This document shows positions 8,801 through 19,324 of a stretch of 64,000 nucleotides of DNA, piece after piece. Every line of letters starts with the position of its first letter. The stretch's first letter is position 1. The position numbers were made by a program, and so were the translations under genes. Origin of the DNA: Methanobacteriota archaeon (GTDB taxonomy: Archaea > Thermoplasmatota > Poseidoniia > Poseidoniales > Thalassarchaeaceae); NCBI GenBank assembly GCA_004195615.1, contig PSPW01000001.1:146881-210880 (forward strand), read 5' to 3'. The notes under the pieces are model-generated. The model did no database searches, was not told the DNA's origin, and worked only from the letters and a program-made list of their open reading frames with translations.

Positions 8801-9901
8801 TTGGGCGAGGAGAAGTACTGGGATGCTATAATCATCGGAGGAGGCCCTGCAGGCAGTACCGTTGCAAGATATGCTGCAGAAGGGGGATTGAGTGTCTTAG
8901 TTGTTGATGCGAGAGATTCCATCGGTTCGCCACTACAATGCGGAGAATTGGTACCGACTAACGAGGAAATGAGGAGACTGTGCCCGAATGTTCCAGAAAT
9001 GGACGATCTGTTCAGAACTCCCGAGAATGCAATCTCTAGCACATCCAAGAAGATGAGGATTGTCAAGCCAAATGGCATAGGGATGGAATTCGATTTTGAG
9101 GGAATGGTGCTAGACAGAGTCGCGCATGATGAGGCCTTGGTCGAGCTTGCTTCCTCAAAGGGTGCAGAATACCTCCTAGGAAACCGTGTCAAGAGTGTCG
9201 AGGAAGATTCGGTTTTACTATCCAATGGCGTGAAATTGAGAGGTAAGGTGATAGTTGGGGCTGGTGGACACAATGACCCAATAAGAAAGCGATACTGGAG
9301 TGAGAGGTCTCTGAACATCCCGGTCAAATTCGCCCTAAAGGATGGAGATCATACCGATGCTTTAGAGTTGCAATTCGGCTCTGTGGCACCGGGTGGATAT
9401 GCCTGGGTCTTCCCCAAAGAGTCAGGCTCGAATATTGGCTTGGGAATACAGAGAAGGATGTCCAAGGGAAAGAGTCTGGAGGATTACGCAAACCATTTCA
9501 TTGACCACTTCGAAGGAGAGGAGACATTCAGAGGGGCCGGATATCTGCCGATGTCAGGTACTATTCGTTCATTTGTCAAAGGAAAATACATGCTAGTCGG
9601 GGACTCGGCAGGGATGGTCTTGCCATCAAACGGAGCAGGCATCACTATCGCCATGATAGGAGGCAGAATTGCAGGAGAAGTGATTTCTGAGCACATCAAT
9701 GGCGGCGTGGATCTGAAGGAATATGAGAAGAGGTGGGAAGTTCAGATGGGGAGTGTGATGCGGAACTCGAAGAGAGCTTTTCGCATTGGGAACCTGATGT
9801 TCAGATTTCCCGATTGGCTCCTGAATATTGCATTCAATCGCCTGACAAAGGGGATGATTTGGAGAGGCGTGACCTGCCGGAGAGTCTTCTGGCTATTCTA
9901 A
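8801..9901 (+). CDS. geranylgeranyl reductase family FAD enzyme
   Basis: The FAD-dependent family that reduces geranylgeranyl double bonds in archaeal membrane lipids. The N-terminus has the Rossmann motif IIIGGGPAGSTVAR with the acidic strand end VVDAR, and PLQCGE, characteristic of the family. GAGGHNDPIR and the second FAD contact YMLVGDSAGMVLPSNGAGI (near residue 265) follow. The start is TTG at 8801, preceded by GGAGG nine bases upstream; no ATG fits. Its last four bases overlap the end of the converging methyltransferase gene. Digeranylgeranylglycerophospholipid reduction is the likely reaction, given the upstream prenyl synthase. Confidence 0.85.
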   Translation: MGEEKYWDAIIIGGGPAGSTVARYAAEGGLSVLVVDARDSIGSPLQCGELVPTNEEMRRLCPNVPEMDDLFRTPENAISSTSKKMRIVKPNGIGMEFDFEGMVLDRVAHDEALVELASSKGAEYLLGNRVKSVEEDSVLLSNGVKLRGKVIVGAGGHNDPIRKRYWSERSLNIPVKFALKDGDHTDALELQFGSVAPGGYAWVFPKESGSNIGLGIQRRMSKGKSLEDYANHFIDHFEGEETFRGAGYLPMSGTIRSFVKGKYMLVGDSAGMVLPSNGAGITIAMIGGRIAGEVISEHINGGVDLKEYEKRWEVQMGSVMRNSKRAFRIGNLMFRFPDWLLNIAFNRLTKGMIWRGVTCRRVFWLF

Positions 9902-10605
9902 GGCGCGCGAGCGGACCATATTGTTGCCATGCCTGGGAAAATTGCTCGGGCTCTAACATCGACGAATCCGATCTCCTTCAACATCGAGACATAATCCCTA
10001 GTGGTTCCGAATTCAGAGTAGGTCTTGGTGAGCCACTTCCATGGATGATCTCTCTGGCCGCATACAATCCTGGCGTAGGCACCCACCCAGACCTTCATCC
10101 ACAGAATCCCTAGGAAACCGTGAACTCGGTTAATCTTCGCTGGATCTACAATGATGATTGGGGCACCCGATCTGAGGACCCTCAGGGACTCGGAGAGGCC
10201 GGCTTTCTTGTCATACCAGTCCCTAAATGAGAACAATGAACATAGTGCGTCGAAGGAATCATCATCAAAGGGAAGTTTTTCAGCGATGCCCTCGACAAAA
10301 AGTGCCGGAGCATCTCCTCTTTCCTTTCGAGACTTGTTCACCCTTTCCTCAGCTGCTGCTAGCATCTCCGGAATTGGGTCGAGGCAGACTAGTTCCCTAC
10401 CGACAACGTCCTCGGCGAAGCTTCCGGGACCACAACCCACCTCCAGGATCTTACCCTCGGGCAGCATCTTCCTAACCATTCGGCGCCATCTGGAAACCTG
10501 CCCCAGAGTGGCGAAGCGATTGATTCGGTCATAGACGGGGATGGTGGCTAATAGATTTCTCTGGAGTTCACCCCAATCCTCGGCACCCATGCCATGTGCG
10601 TCCAT
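9898..10605 (-). CDS. UbiE/MenG-like SAM-dependent methyltransferase
   Basis: Class I methyltransferase with motif I EVGCGPGSFAEDV near residue 55, the acidic CLDPIPEM loop, and motif VALCSLFSFRDW. LRVLRSGAPIIIVDP follows, similar to the UbiE/MenG quinone C-methyltransferases. Length (235 aa) agrees. Proximity to isoprenoid genes and the respiratory chain elsewhere in the window is compatible with menaquinone methylation, but this family also methylates other small molecules. The substrate is therefore inference. Confidence 0.7.
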   Translation of the reverse strand: MDAHGMGAEDWGELQRNLLATIPVYDRINRFATLGQVSRWRRMVRKMLPEGKILEVGCGPGSFAEDVVGRELVCLDPIPEMLAAAEERVNKSRKERGDAPALFVEGIAEKLPFDDDSFDALCSLFSFRDWYDKKAGLSESLRVLRSGAPIIIVDPAKINRVHGFLGILWMKVWVGAYARIVCGQRDHPWKWLTKTYSEFGTTRDYVSMLKEIGFVDVRARAIFPGMATIWSARAP

Positions 10606-10737
10606 ACCCCCTCCTCAGAGAAGGCCATATTTGGAAGGTTCCCGAGAGGGTGCGTGAGCGGAGTCAAACTAGTGTAATGCGCGAGGTTATCATCATAAAC
10701 TCCTCAACTGTCGCCAATGCACCGTAGGTGTATAGAA

Positions 10738-11052
10738 ATGGGACGAGAAGAGGTTCTACGAGCAATAAAACAAGCCGAGAGTGAGGCAAAGGAAACAATA
10801 GCCAATGCAGAATCAAAGGCCACAGAGATTGTTGCCAAGGCAAGACTGGCGGCCACAGAGATTATCCAAGCCGGAAGAACAGACTCGGAAACCAATGCTC
10901 AAACTATGATTTCGGAAGCGAGGAGTGCGGCCGAGAGCGAGGCGCAGAAAGTCTCCAAAGAAGGAGACTCAACGATCGGTTCGATTCATGATGGCGGAGA
11001 GGGAAGTAGAGAAGTAGCAGTGAACGCGATTCTTGATGCATTCAAGTCCTGA
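10738..11052 (+). CDS. atpH: A-type ATP synthase subunit H
   Basis: Part of the peripheral stalk. The protein starting MGREEVLRAIKQAESEAKETI is a long Ala/Glu/Lys-rich coiled coil typical of AhaH, which pairs with subunit E. The ATG at 10738 follows AGGTGT and is preferred to an in-frame ATG at 10717. It is the first gene of the nine-gene ATP synthase operon, 17 bases before subunit I. Confidence 0.85.
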   Translation: MGREEVLRAIKQAESEAKETIANAESKATEIVAKARLAATEIIQAGRTDSETNAQTMISEARSAAESEAQKVSKEGDSTIGSIHDGGEGSREVAVNAILDAFKS

Positions 11053-11069
11053 AATCCTAGAGGAATTAG

Positions 11070-13136
11070 ATGTCACAAGTAAATACCCAGCAGATGGGCC
11101 GGATGGTTGCTGCTGGGAACAAGGAGAAATTAGGAAAAGCAGTGGAGATTCTAGCTCGTCTTGAGGCGATGCACATCATCGATTACGATGGTAGCGAAGA
11201 TGGTTTCTCATTAGGGTCACCAGAAAAGGGATCGGAAGAGGTGGGACGAGGACTAGTCAAGGCAAGAGCTGCTGCTTCGGTAGTGGAGACATCGGGGCCG
11301 GCAAGTCCAGTTCCAGAGGGCCCGGTCAGGGATTCGCTGGGAAGTGATCTTCCCGCCAAGATAGAGGAGGTCCTTTCAGATAGCTCAAGAATTGATGATT
11401 TGGATAATGAAATCTCCTCTCTCCTAGAAGAGGAGACCGGACTCTCACAAATAGCCCCCCTGGGTATAGACCTCGAACTGCTCGGCGGGTACGAGTCGAT
11501 TACTTCCTTCGTGGGTACGGTGGAGAACGTGCATGAGGCCAGAGAGGCAGTTGGTTCAGGGTTAATCATCGAAGGGAAAGCAGGCAAGTCTGGATTAGTA
11601 GCGGTCTTCGTGAGGAATGAGGATTCTGGGCAAGCTTCGATGAAACTAGAACAAGCTGGCTTCGAATCAATTCAGATTCCCGAGGGAGAAGGATCCGCCG
11701 CTGCTCGCCTATCAGAAGTCAGAAAGGCCAAGGGCACTCTAGAAGGGGAGAAGTACGATTTGGAAAAGAGAATCGACCAATGGAGCAAATCGAATGGAGA
11801 GATGCTACTGTGTGGATTGGAAGTCCTGGAAAGGGACCACGATGTATTGACGACCCCAGTTAGAATCGCAGTTTCTGAACATGCCTTCGTCATCGATGGC
11901 TGGGTAGCAATGGGAAGGTCTGAAGAAGTACAAAGTTCCCTAAAGGAGGTTTGTCTATTCACCGAGATCACCCCCTTCGAAATGGAAGCAGGTGGAGGCG
12001 GTCATGGCCATTCTGACCACCATCACAGTCAGAAGATGCCTCCGATAGCATTCCAGGAGAGAAGTTCCAGCAGACCAATGGAGCTGCTCACCGATGCAGT
12101 GGGCAGACCTGCCTACGGAAGAATCGATCCAACCATCTTCATGTTCATCACATATCCGATATTCTTCGGAATCATGCTAGGGGATATGGCATACGGCCTC
12201 GTCACAATGGGATTGGGTGCACTTCTAATAAGGAGATCTGGCACTAACGAGATGCTCAAGCTGGGTGGAAAATTCCTGATCTACATTGGATTCGGTTCCG
12301 TAGTCTTCGGGTACTTGTACGCAGAGTTTGCTGGATGGGAAATTTTCCCGCATCACGGTTCTAACCCGGCGGCCGGAGTCCTCCAAATTCTCTATCCAAG
12401 TATTCCGGAGGGGATGTACCACGCATGGGATGCTTCCCTCCCACTTGGGATAGAGTTGGCTTTCCCGTTCCACAGAGTGGTAATGGTCGATGATCATGGA
12501 AATCTAGAACATCTGATCCTACTAACTATCTACTTGGGTGTAATTCACGTATTCCTAGGACTAGTAATCGGATTCAGGGACATAATGCTGTTCGGAAACG
12601 GTCATGGCGGTTTCGGATTAGTCTGTGCCTTCTTTGAGAAGGGGGCCTGGATGATTCTACTCGTTGGTGGCTTCATGTTTTCATATGGCTTCATCGGACC
12701 GTCCGAGTGGATGATGCAACCGGGAGCAGCGATCGCGATTTTGGCCACCATAATGCTAATGTGGACCCTGTACAAATATCACGGAGTACCGTTCCCGATC
12801 AACATTGGCCTCGCACCCATAGAAGCTGTTGGAATGGTGCCCACGGTGATTTCTTATGTCAGATTGTTTGCGGTCGGAGTTGTGGGGGTTAAGATTGCGG
12901 AGACGGGTAATAACATGCTATTCGACAAGGTCAGCTTTGACGAGCCGTTGATGGCCATTGGCCTCTTAATAGGCTGGTTGGCGGTACAGTTCTTCGCTTG
13001 GGGACTGGGAGTCTTCAGTCCAAACATTCACGCTGCAAGACTGCACTTTGTAGAGTGGATGAAACAGTACTACGACTCAAGCGGGGAGGCTTTCAACCCA
13101 TTCGGCCTCAGAACACAATATGTGGAGGTTGACTAG
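11070..13136 (+). CDS. atpI: A-type ATP synthase subunit I (a-subunit, proton half-channel)
   Basis: The membrane stator subunit of the rotary ATP synthase. The cytosolic N-terminal half (about 330 residues) is alpha/beta with coiled-coil parts; a His-rich linker GGGGHGHSDHHHSQ lies near residue 315. The C-terminal half has about eight membrane helices, including PTIFMFITYPIFFGIMLGDMAYGL and the conserved VISYVRLFAVGVVG segment with the channel Arg. Length (688 aa) is typical. The His-rich linker is unusual but could be a flexible, metal-touching loop. Confidence 0.92.
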   Translation: MSQVNTQQMGRMVAAGNKEKLGKAVEILARLEAMHIIDYDGSEDGFSLGSPEKGSEEVGRGLVKARAAASVVETSGPASPVPEGPVRDSLGSDLPAKIEEVLSDSSRIDDLDNEISSLLEEETGLSQIAPLGIDLELLGGYESITSFVGTVENVHEAREAVGSGLIIEGKAGKSGLVAVFVRNEDSGQASMKLEQAGFESIQIPEGEGSAAARLSEVRKAKGTLEGEKYDLEKRIDQWSKSNGEMLLCGLEVLERDHDVLTTPVRIAVSEHAFVIDGWVAMGRSEEVQSSLKEVCLFTEITPFEMEAGGGGHGHSDHHHSQKMPPIAFQERSSSRPMELLTDAVGRPAYGRIDPTIFMFITYPIFFGIMLGDMAYGLVTMGLGALLIRRSGTNEMLKLGGKFLIYIGFGSVVFGYLYAEFAGWEIFPHHGSNPAAGVLQILYPSIPEGMYHAWDASLPLGIELAFPFHRVVMVDDHGNLEHLILLTIYLGVIHVFLGLVIGFRDIMLFGNGHGGFGLVCAFFEKGAWMILLVGGFMFSYGFIGPSEWMMQPGAAIAILATIMLMWTLYKYHGVPFPINIGLAPIEAVGMVPTVISYVRLFAVGVVGVKIAETGNNMLFDKVSFDEPLMAIGLLIGWLAVQFFAWGLGVFSPNIHAARLHFVEWMKQYYDSSGEAFNPFGLRTQYVEVD

Positions 13137-13181
13137 ATCAGATTCCAAGCCTAGGCTTGACAAAATAAGGAGGAAAAAAGA

Positions 13182-13496
13182 ATGAACAACAGAAAAACAA
13201 TAACTGGAAGGAGTACCTTGATTGCCCTATTCTCGTTTGCAATGTTTGCATCCGTGGTTTCGGCAGCAGAGGGAGATGCAGATACGACGTCGTATCACTG
13301 GGATGCAGCAAAGCTTGGCGCTGGAATGGCACTAGGACTAGCAGGAGTCGGTACCGGGCTAAGCCAAGGGCCGATTGGAGCAGCAGCAGTAGGAATGATT
13401 GCCGAGGATCAGAGCAAGTTCGTTCTTGGGCTGATCTTCACCGCCCTACCAGAGACCATCTTACTGTTTGGGTTCCTTGCACTATTCCTGCTCTGA
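13182..13496 (+). CDS. atpK: A-type ATP synthase subunit K (proteolipid, c-ring)
   Basis: The rotor ring subunit. The first 29 residues look like a cleavable signal peptide (LIALFSFAMFASVVSAAEG). Two membrane helices follow: LGAGMALGLAGVGTGLSQGPIGAAAVGMIAED and KFVLGLIFTALPETILLFGFLALFLL. The ion-carrying Glu lies in ALPETI of helix 2. Only one hairpin is present, so it is the eight-kilodalton type after processing. A strong AGGAGG ribosome-binding site precedes the ATG, which fits the need for many copies. Confidence 0.92.
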   Translation: MNNRKTITGRSTLIALFSFAMFASVVSAAEGDADTTSYHWDAAKLGAGMALGLAGVGTGLSQGPIGAAAVGMIAEDQSKFVLGLIFTALPETILLFGFLALFLL

Positions 13497-13535
13497 GCAG
13501 TGTGCAGTATCCAATACGGATTAGGAGGTTAGAAT

Positions 13536-14096
13536 ATGACACTTGATGAATTAGCGACCGAGATTTCCAGCCAGGCAGAAGGGGAGGCAAAAGCCATTGT
13601 CGAGATGGCTCAAGCGGAGGCGAAAAGAATCGAAGATGAGGCTCGGAGTGAGGTCTCTGAGGTCTCCTCGATTTCTTCGATCAAGGCGGAAAGAGATAGC
13701 GCGCAGTTGTCTGTAGAGGTAGTTGCCTCTGCTAGACAAGCGAATCAGAAGAGGGCACTAATCGCTCAGAGAGAGGAATTGGATGCCACATGGGAGACTG
13801 TGAAAGAAGAGGTTGGCTCGCCTAAAATGAAGGGAAGGAAGCAGATTCTCGACTCTTTGGTTAAAGAGGCTAGCAAATCGAAGTCTGGAATGGTTATGAG
13901 GCCTGTTTCTTCAGACAGGGCAACTCTGTCCAAGAGTGGTTTCACCATGGGTGACGACATCGATGGCCTAGGTGGTTTCGTCCTAGAATCAAAGGACGGT
14001 TCTACCGTGTTGGATTTCAGGTTCGACTTCCGATTGGAAGCAGCATGGAAATCTATCCTTGGGGAAGTAAACAGGATCCTATTCGGAGAACAGTGA
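13536..14096 (+). CDS. atpE: A-type ATP synthase subunit E
   Basis: Peripheral-stalk partner of subunit H. The N-terminal 80 residues form an Ala/Glu/Lys-rich coiled coil; the C-terminal globular part includes GGFVLESKDGSTVLDFRFDFRLEAAWKSI, the signature of archaeal and vacuolar subunit E. Length (186 aa) is normal. An AGGAGG-type site precedes the ATG at 13536; nine bases separate it from subunit C. Confidence 0.88.
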   Translation: MTLDELATEISSQAEGEAKAIVEMAQAEAKRIEDEARSEVSEVSSISSIKAERDSAQLSVEVVASARQANQKRALIAQREELDATWETVKEEVGSPKMKGRKQILDSLVKEASKSKSGMVMRPVSSDRATLSKSGFTMGDDIDGLGGFVLESKDGSTVLDFRFDFRLEAAWKSILGEVNRILFGEQ

Positions 14097-14105
14097 GGGA
14101 GAGAG

Positions 14106-15158
14106 ATGGCAAGGTCGCTGAACGGTCGTTCAAATCTATACAACGCTTCTGCGCGGGCTAAGGCACGCAAGGCTTCGCTGATTGATACGACAAGGATGCG
14201 GCAACTTGTGCAACAAGGTCCAGACTCCATTGGAGCCAGCATTGGTGAGATGGGTTACAGGGCGGAGATGGACATCTACGGTTCAAGGATGAGTGGGGCG
14301 GATGCGATAGAAGCGGCGCTCTTCCACAATCTTGACAACGATCTGGCAGGAGTCTTGAAATTCTGCCAGGGGCACCTGAAATCCCTAGTAGCGATTTACG
14401 TAGAGAGGTTTGACTACGATAAGGCTAAGACTGTTCTAAGAGCGATAAATGGCGGAGCATCGGATGAAATTATTGAGACCCAGATACTCCCTCCTGAGAA
14501 TCCAAGGAACGCCCCTTGGTTGAATATTATTAGAAATACCGAAGGGCTTCAGGAGGCGGTCGAGGCGATGTCAGGAACATCATGGGGAAGGACGTTGTCC
14601 AAACTCGATGCTGATTCCACTCTAGAGGATATGGAAAATGCATTGGACTTGCAATACTTCTCCGATGCTCTGAAGGCTATGAAAGGAAGGGATGGTGGCC
14701 CTAGACTCAGGAAATATCTCAGAATGGAGATAGACCACAGGAATGTAATAAACGAATTCCGAGCCATTAGGATGGGGATGACAACCGAAAAGCGTCAATC
14801 TATGGTCATCCCAGGAGGGAAGATTGACGCCGGGACAATGAGGCAGGCCTGCCAGGCAGAGAGCGACGAAGAGCTAATCGAGACCCTTCGAAGAAGTAGC
14901 TCGTTCGATGACTCTGGATTTGATGAGGCAATGGCAGAATCGGAAAGAATGGGTAGTTTAGACCCGTATGCAGAACTTCTCTCCCATCAGAAGCACAGGA
15001 TTCTGAAGAGGTTCGCCCACCTTAGCCCGATCTCCCCTTTCCCGATTATACACTATATTGAGAGGAAGACTCTGGAAGTAAGGAATCTGCGTTTGCTCGT
15101 GCGTGGCAAAGCAGTTGGCCTATCGAGCGAAGTACTGGAAGCGCACATGGACTACTGA
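14106..15158 (+). CDS. atpC: A-type ATP synthase subunit C
   Basis: The funnel-shaped subunit linking the central stalk to the c-ring. The sequence is all-helical with the family pattern: YNASARAKARKASLID at the start, IEAALFHNLDNDLAGVLKFC, EIDHRNVINEFRAIRMGM near residue 210, and the C-terminal SPISPFPIIHYIERKTLEVRNLRLL characteristic of AC39/subunit C. Length (350 aa) is normal. It sits between E and F as in other Euryarchaea. Confidence 0.9.
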   Translation: MARSLNGRSNLYNASARAKARKASLIDTTRMRQLVQQGPDSIGASIGEMGYRAEMDIYGSRMSGADAIEAALFHNLDNDLAGVLKFCQGHLKSLVAIYVERFDYDKAKTVLRAINGGASDEIIETQILPPENPRNAPWLNIIRNTEGLQEAVEAMSGTSWGRTLSKLDADSTLEDMENALDLQYFSDALKAMKGRDGGPRLRKYLRMEIDHRNVINEFRAIRMGMTTEKRQSMVIPGGKIDAGTMRQACQAESDEELIETLRRSSSFDDSGFDEAMAESERMGSLDPYAELLSHQKHRILKRFAHLSPISPFPIIHYIERKTLEVRNLRLLVRGKAVGLSSEVLEAHMDY

Positions 15159-15167
15159 GGTGATGAG

Positions 15168-15467
15168 ATGGAAATTGCAGTAGTAGGCCCCTTGGAATTC
15201 ACACTAGGATTCCAACTCGCAGGCGTAGAAAACCTGTACAACCCGTCTGATGACGAAGAGATGGCGGAGATTCTCCGGAATCTCCTCAATCAGGCAGAAG
15301 TAGGAGTTGTTGTAGTGGACAACTTCGATTTAATGAGGCTCCCGGAGAGGTTGCGTTTGCAACTCTCTGAGAGCATTACGCCCACTGTATTGGGCATAGG
15401 GGCCGAGGAGGACAATACCCTCCGAGAGTCGATTAAGTCGGCACTTGGTGTCGACCTTTGGAAATAA
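15168..15467 (+). CDS. atpF: A-type ATP synthase subunit F
   Basis: Central-stalk subunit of about 100 residues. It has the start MEIAVVGPLEFTLGFQLAGV, VGVVVVDNFDLMRLPERLRLQLSESITPTVLGIG in the middle, and the short C-terminal helix LRESIKSALGVDLWK, all matching NtpG/AtpF-type subunits. GGTGATG precedes the ATG at 15168 and sits nine bases after the subunit C stop. Confidence 0.88.
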   Translation: MEIAVVGPLEFTLGFQLAGVENLYNPSDDEEMAEILRNLLNQAEVGVVVVDNFDLMRLPERLRLQLSESITPTVLGIGAEEDNTLRESIKSALGVDLWK

Positions 15468-15494
15468 GATTCGAACAATAAAGGAAGTGAAAAA

Positions 15495-17237
15495 ATGAGT
15501 GAAGAAAATGGAGTAATATACCGGATTTCCGGACCAGTTGTAACAGCGATAGGGATAGCACCTCGAATGTACGAGGTGGTGAGAGTCGGGAATGAAGGTT
15601 TGATGGGAGAAGTAATCGAACTGCATGGCGACCAATCAGTGATACAGGTGTACGAAGAGACATCTGGAATCAGCCCCGGGGAACCAGTAGTTAGGACAGG
15701 TCGGACTCTGTCAGTCCAATTGGGTCCGGGCCTTCTGACACAGATCTACGATGGTATCCAGAGACCTCTACCAAAGTTGGAGGAAACAATGGGAGTCTTC
15801 ATCACCCGAGGAGTGGATGCAGACGGACTAGATCTTGAGAAAAAGTGGGAATTCAACCCAGCCATCAAGGCTGGAGACGAGATTTCCGCAGGACAGATCA
15901 TTGGGATCGTTCAGGAAACCGAGACTATCGAGCACAGAGTGATGGTCCCTCCTGGAAAGAGCGGAGTTGTCAAGAGTGTTGAGTCGGGTTCATTCAACAT
16001 CACCGAGACGGTGTGCAAACTAGAGGATGGGACCGAAATTGCGATGATGCAGGAATGGCCTGTAAGGCATCCAAGACCATTCATCCAGAAGTACGCTCCT
16101 GACGTTCCACTGATGACTGGGCAGAGAATACTCGACTTCCTATTCCCACTCGCAAAGGGCGGAACAGCTGGAATTCCCGGGCCTTTTGGATCAGGCAAGA
16201 CGGTGACTCAACAGCAGCTAGCCAAGTGGTCAGACGCCCAAATAGTCGTCTACATAGGGTGCGGGGAAAGAGGTAACGAGATGACTGAGGTTCTCGACGA
16301 GTTTCCACATCTAATTGACCCAAATACGAACACGCCGCTGATGAATAGGACTGTGATGATCGCAAACACATCAAACATGCCAGTAGCCGCTAGGGAGGCA
16401 TCGGTTTACACAGGAGTCACGATAGCTGAATACTTCCGTGACATGGGCTACAATGTGGCCCTAATGGCCGACTCGACAAGTAGATGGGCAGAGGCAATGA
16501 GGGAGATTTCTTCCAGACTAGAGGAAATGCCTGGCGAAGAGGGTTATCCCGCATATCTTTCCAGCAGACTTGCAGAGTTTTACGAGAGGGCCGGCAGGGT
16601 CCAGACCCTAGCAGGCGATGACGGTTCCGTATCAGTTATCGGAGCCGTTTCCCCCCCGGGAGGAGACATATCAGAACCAGTGAGTCAGGGAACATTGAGG
16701 ATAGTTAAGGTGTTCTGGGGATTGGATGCTGGACTAGCGAGGCAACGTCACTTCCCAGCAATCAACTGGTTGAATTCATACAGCCTTTATCCACAGGCCC
16801 TGGATAAGTGGTACAGAGATAATATAGCATCCGACTTCCCAGAGGTAAGAACAGAAATTAGTACTCTACTACAAGTTGAAGCAGAGTTGCAAGAGATTGT
16901 TCAACTAGTCGGTTCTGATGCATTGCCAATTGATCAACAGTTGACTCTGGAAGTTGCCAGGATGATCAGAGAGTACTTCCTGCAGCAGAATGCTTTCCAC
17001 GATGTAGATACTTACAGCGATCTGAAGCTTCAATATGACATGGCGAGGGCAATTCTGAGCTTCCAAGAGGAAGCGAAGAAGGCAATCGCGGGTGGGGCTC
17101 AGCTCGAAGACGTTGTCAACGTCCCAGCAAGGACGGACCTGATGAGAGGCCGCTTTGAGAAGGGATACAATGACAAAATCGGAGATCTGGTGTCTGAGAT
17201 GGGCAAGCAGATTTCTGCTACTATGGGGGCAAACTGA
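15495..17237 (+). CDS. atpA: A-type ATP synthase subunit A (catalytic)
   Basis: The catalytic nucleotide-binding subunit. It carries the P-loop GPFGSGKT near residue 230, the family-specific extension before it ([32 protein letters not shown]), [12 protein letters not shown] with the catalytic Glu, [16 protein letters not shown], and [20 protein letters not shown]. The length of 580 residues shows that the intein found here in some archaea is absent. GTG-free ATG start after GGAAGTG. Confidence 0.97.
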   Translation: MSEENGVIYRISGPVVTAIGIAPRMYEVVRVGNEGLMGEVIELHGDQSVIQVYEETSGISPGEPVVRTGRTLSVQLGPGLLTQIYDGIQRPLPKLEETMGVFITRGVDADGLDLEKKWEFNPAIKAGDEISAGQIIGIVQETETIEHRVMVPPGKSGVVKSVESGSFNITETVCKLEDGTEIAMMQEWPVRHPRPFIQKYAPDVPLMTGQRILDFLFPLAKGGTAGIPGPFGSGKTVTQQQLAKWSDAQIVVYIGCGERGNEMTEVLDEFPHLIDPNTNTPLMNRTVMIANTSNMPVAAREASVYTGVTIAEYFRDMGYNVALMADSTSRWAEAMREISSRLEEMPGEEGYPAYLSSRLAEFYERAGRVQTLAGDDGSVSVIGAVSPPGGDISEPVSQGTLRIVKVFWGLDAGLARQRHFPAINWLNSYSLYPQALDKWYRDNIASDFPEVRTEISTLLQVEAELQEIVQLVGSDALPIDQQLTLEVARMIREYFLQQNAFHDVDTYSDLKLQYDMARAILSFQEEAKKAIAGGAQLEDVVNVPARTDLMRGRFEKGYNDKIGDLVSEMGKQISATMGAN

Positions 17238-17246
17238 GGTGATACA

Positions 17247-18635
17247 ATGAGTGGAAAGGAATACAGAACGATTACAGACGTAAAGGGGCCACTGGTGTTC
17301 CTAAATAAGACTGAACCGGTGTCCTTCGGAGAGATTGTCCAGCTAAGGCTCAGTGATGGCTCAATGAAGAACGGACAGGTTCTGGACACATCTGATGATC
17401 AGGTCATAGTCCAGGTTTTCGAGGGGACAGCATCGATTGACAGGCAAACTGGAGTCAAGTTCCTAGGAGATGTGTTCAAGCTGCCTGTGAGCAAGGGGCT
17501 TATCGGAAGAATTCTTGATGGTGCAGGTAGACCTAGGGATGGTGGACCAGAGATTGTTGCCGACGAGATGGCTGACATCATTGGTGCTGCAATCAACCCA
17601 TACTCGCGACAGAGTCCAAAGTCTTTCATACAGACTGGGATTTCGGCGATTGATGCCTGTACCTCATTGGTCAGAGGCCAAAAACTACCGATATTCAGTG
17701 CTAGTGGATTGCCACACAATGACATTGCATTGCAGATTGCAAGACAGGCAAAGCTGGTTGACAGTGATGATGACTTCGTGGTTGTCTTCTGTGCAATGGG
17801 AATCACAGCGGAAGAATACAACTTCTTTGTTCACGACCTAGAGAGGACGGGTGCACTGGAGAACGCAGCGCTCTTCGTCAACCTAGCAGATGACCCAGCT
17901 GTGGAGAGACTGATTACTCCGAGACTGGCACTAACAGCTGCCGAATACCTTGCTTTCGAGCACGACTATCACGTTCTCGTGATCTACACTGATATGACAA
18001 ACTACTGCGAGTCCCTGAGGCAGATTGGAGCGGCTAGAGAAGAAGTTCCGGGAAGACGTGGTTATCCGGGGTACATGTACACAGATCTTGCAATGCTATA
18101 CGAGAGGGCCGGATTAGTCAAGGGCAAGAAGGGGTCCATCACACAATTCCCCATCCTGACCATGCCCGGTGACGACATCACGCATCCAATCCCTGATCTA
18201 TCAGGATACATCACTGAAGGCCAGATTGTCATCTCGAGAGAGTTGCATCAGAAGGGGATTTACCCACCAATCAATGTCCTCCCTTCACTAAGTCGTCTGA
18301 TGAACGCCGGGATTGGTCCTGGTAAGACTCGTGAGGACCACAAGTCGGTTTCTGACCAGCTTTACGCTGCCTATGCACAAGGAAGGGAGCTCAGGGGCCT
18401 AGTGGCAATTGTCGGCGAAGATGCATTGAACGAGAGGGATCTCCAGATGCTCAAGTTCTCTGATATATTCGAGGACCAATTCCTGAGACAGGGCAGGGAC
18501 GAGGACAGGCCCATCCAAGAAGGAACTCTTGACCTTGCTTGGGACCTACTGTCGAACATCGACACCAAGTTTCTAGTGAGGCTAGAGCAGAAGTGGATTG
18601 ACAAGTATCACCCTACGGACAAGAAGGAAGAGTGA
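17247..18635 (+). CDS. atpB: A-type ATP synthase subunit B
   Basis: The non-catalytic nucleotide-binding subunit. It starts [20 protein letters not shown] and has [37 protein letters not shown] where the catalytic subunit has its P-loop, [40 protein letters not shown], and [30 protein letters not shown]. Length (462 aa) is normal. Nine bases separate it from atpA. Confidence 0.97.
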   Translation: MSGKEYRTITDVKGPLVFLNKTEPVSFGEIVQLRLSDGSMKNGQVLDTSDDQVIVQVFEGTASIDRQTGVKFLGDVFKLPVSKGLIGRILDGAGRPRDGGPEIVADEMADIIGAAINPYSRQSPKSFIQTGISAIDACTSLVRGQKLPIFSASGLPHNDIALQIARQAKLVDSDDDFVVVFCAMGITAEEYNFFVHDLERTGALENAALFVNLADDPAVERLITPRLALTAAEYLAFEHDYHVLVIYTDMTNYCESLRQIGAAREEVPGRRGYPGYMYTDLAMLYERAGLVKGKKGSITQFPILTMPGDDITHPIPDLSGYITEGQIVISRELHQKGIYPPINVLPSLSRLMNAGIGPGKTREDHKSVSDQLYAAYAQGRELRGLVAIVGEDALNERDLQMLKFSDIFEDQFLRQGRDEDRPIQEGTLDLAWDLLSNIDTKFLVRLEQKWIDKYHPTDKKEE

Positions 18636-18655
18636 GATAGCAAGGAGAATGTCAC

Positions 18656-19273
18656 ATGGCCCTAGACATCAAACCGACCAGATCTGAGTTGATCAACCTC
18701 AAGAGGAGGATCAAGCAGACCTCTAGCGGATACAATCTCCTGAAGATGAAGAGAGATGGACTATTCCACGAGTTCCGAATCCTACTTTCTGAGATGATAT
18801 CTGCTAGGGAGGAATTGGTTGGCACCTTCAGGGATGCGGTTCAGGCAATCAACCTGGCATCCTCGATAGAGGGTGGGTTATCCGTCAAGAGTGCGGCAAT
18901 AGCCTCATCCAAGCATCCTGAGGTAGAAGTTTCACGGCGCAACATAATGGGAGTGGTGGTACCGAAGGTCGAGGGGCAGAACCTGAAGCTCTCAGCGGAG
19001 GATAGGGGTCTTGGGATGGTGGGGGGCTCGCCCTATATCGACGAGGCAGCGGACTCATACTCACTTTTGGTGGAGAAAGTTGTCAAGGCGGCCGAGATGG
19101 AAGCGACTCTGAAGAGACTGTTGGAGGAGATAGAGGCCACAAAGAGGAGAGTTAATGCGCTTGAATTCAAAGTTATTCCAGAGATGAAAGAGGCTCAGAC
19201 CTTCATCCAACTAAGACTTGAAGAGATGGAAAGAGAGGAAATCTTCCGTCTGAAGCGCTTCAAGAACAAGTGA
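18656..19273 (+). CDS. atpD: A-type ATP synthase subunit D
   Basis: Central rotor shaft, a long antiparallel coiled coil. Visible are the N-terminal KPTRSELINLKRRIKQTSSGYNLLKMKRDGL and the C-terminal TKRRVNALEFKVIPEMKEAQTFIQLRLEEMEREEIFRLKRFK blocks of the family. Length (205 aa) is normal. It is the last recognisable ATP synthase gene; the next gene follows after 51 bases and may still be on the same transcript. Confidence 0.93.
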   Translation: MALDIKPTRSELINLKRRIKQTSSGYNLLKMKRDGLFHEFRILLSEMISAREELVGTFRDAVQAINLASSIEGGLSVKSAAIASSKHPEVEVSRRNIMGVVVPKVEGQNLKLSAEDRGLGMVGGSPYIDEAADSYSLLVEKVVKAAEMEATLKRLLEEIEATKRRVNALEFKVIPEMKEAQTFIQLRLEEMEREEIFRLKRFKNK

Positions 19274-19324
19274 GTTGGACAAGAGTAGGGGTCAAAACTG
19301 ACATCCCTTGAGGAGGGTCAGGAA

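Noticed and set aside
15495-17237. Intein in the catalytic ATP synthase subunit
   Set aside because: The length (580 aa) and the uninterrupted P-loop region show none.
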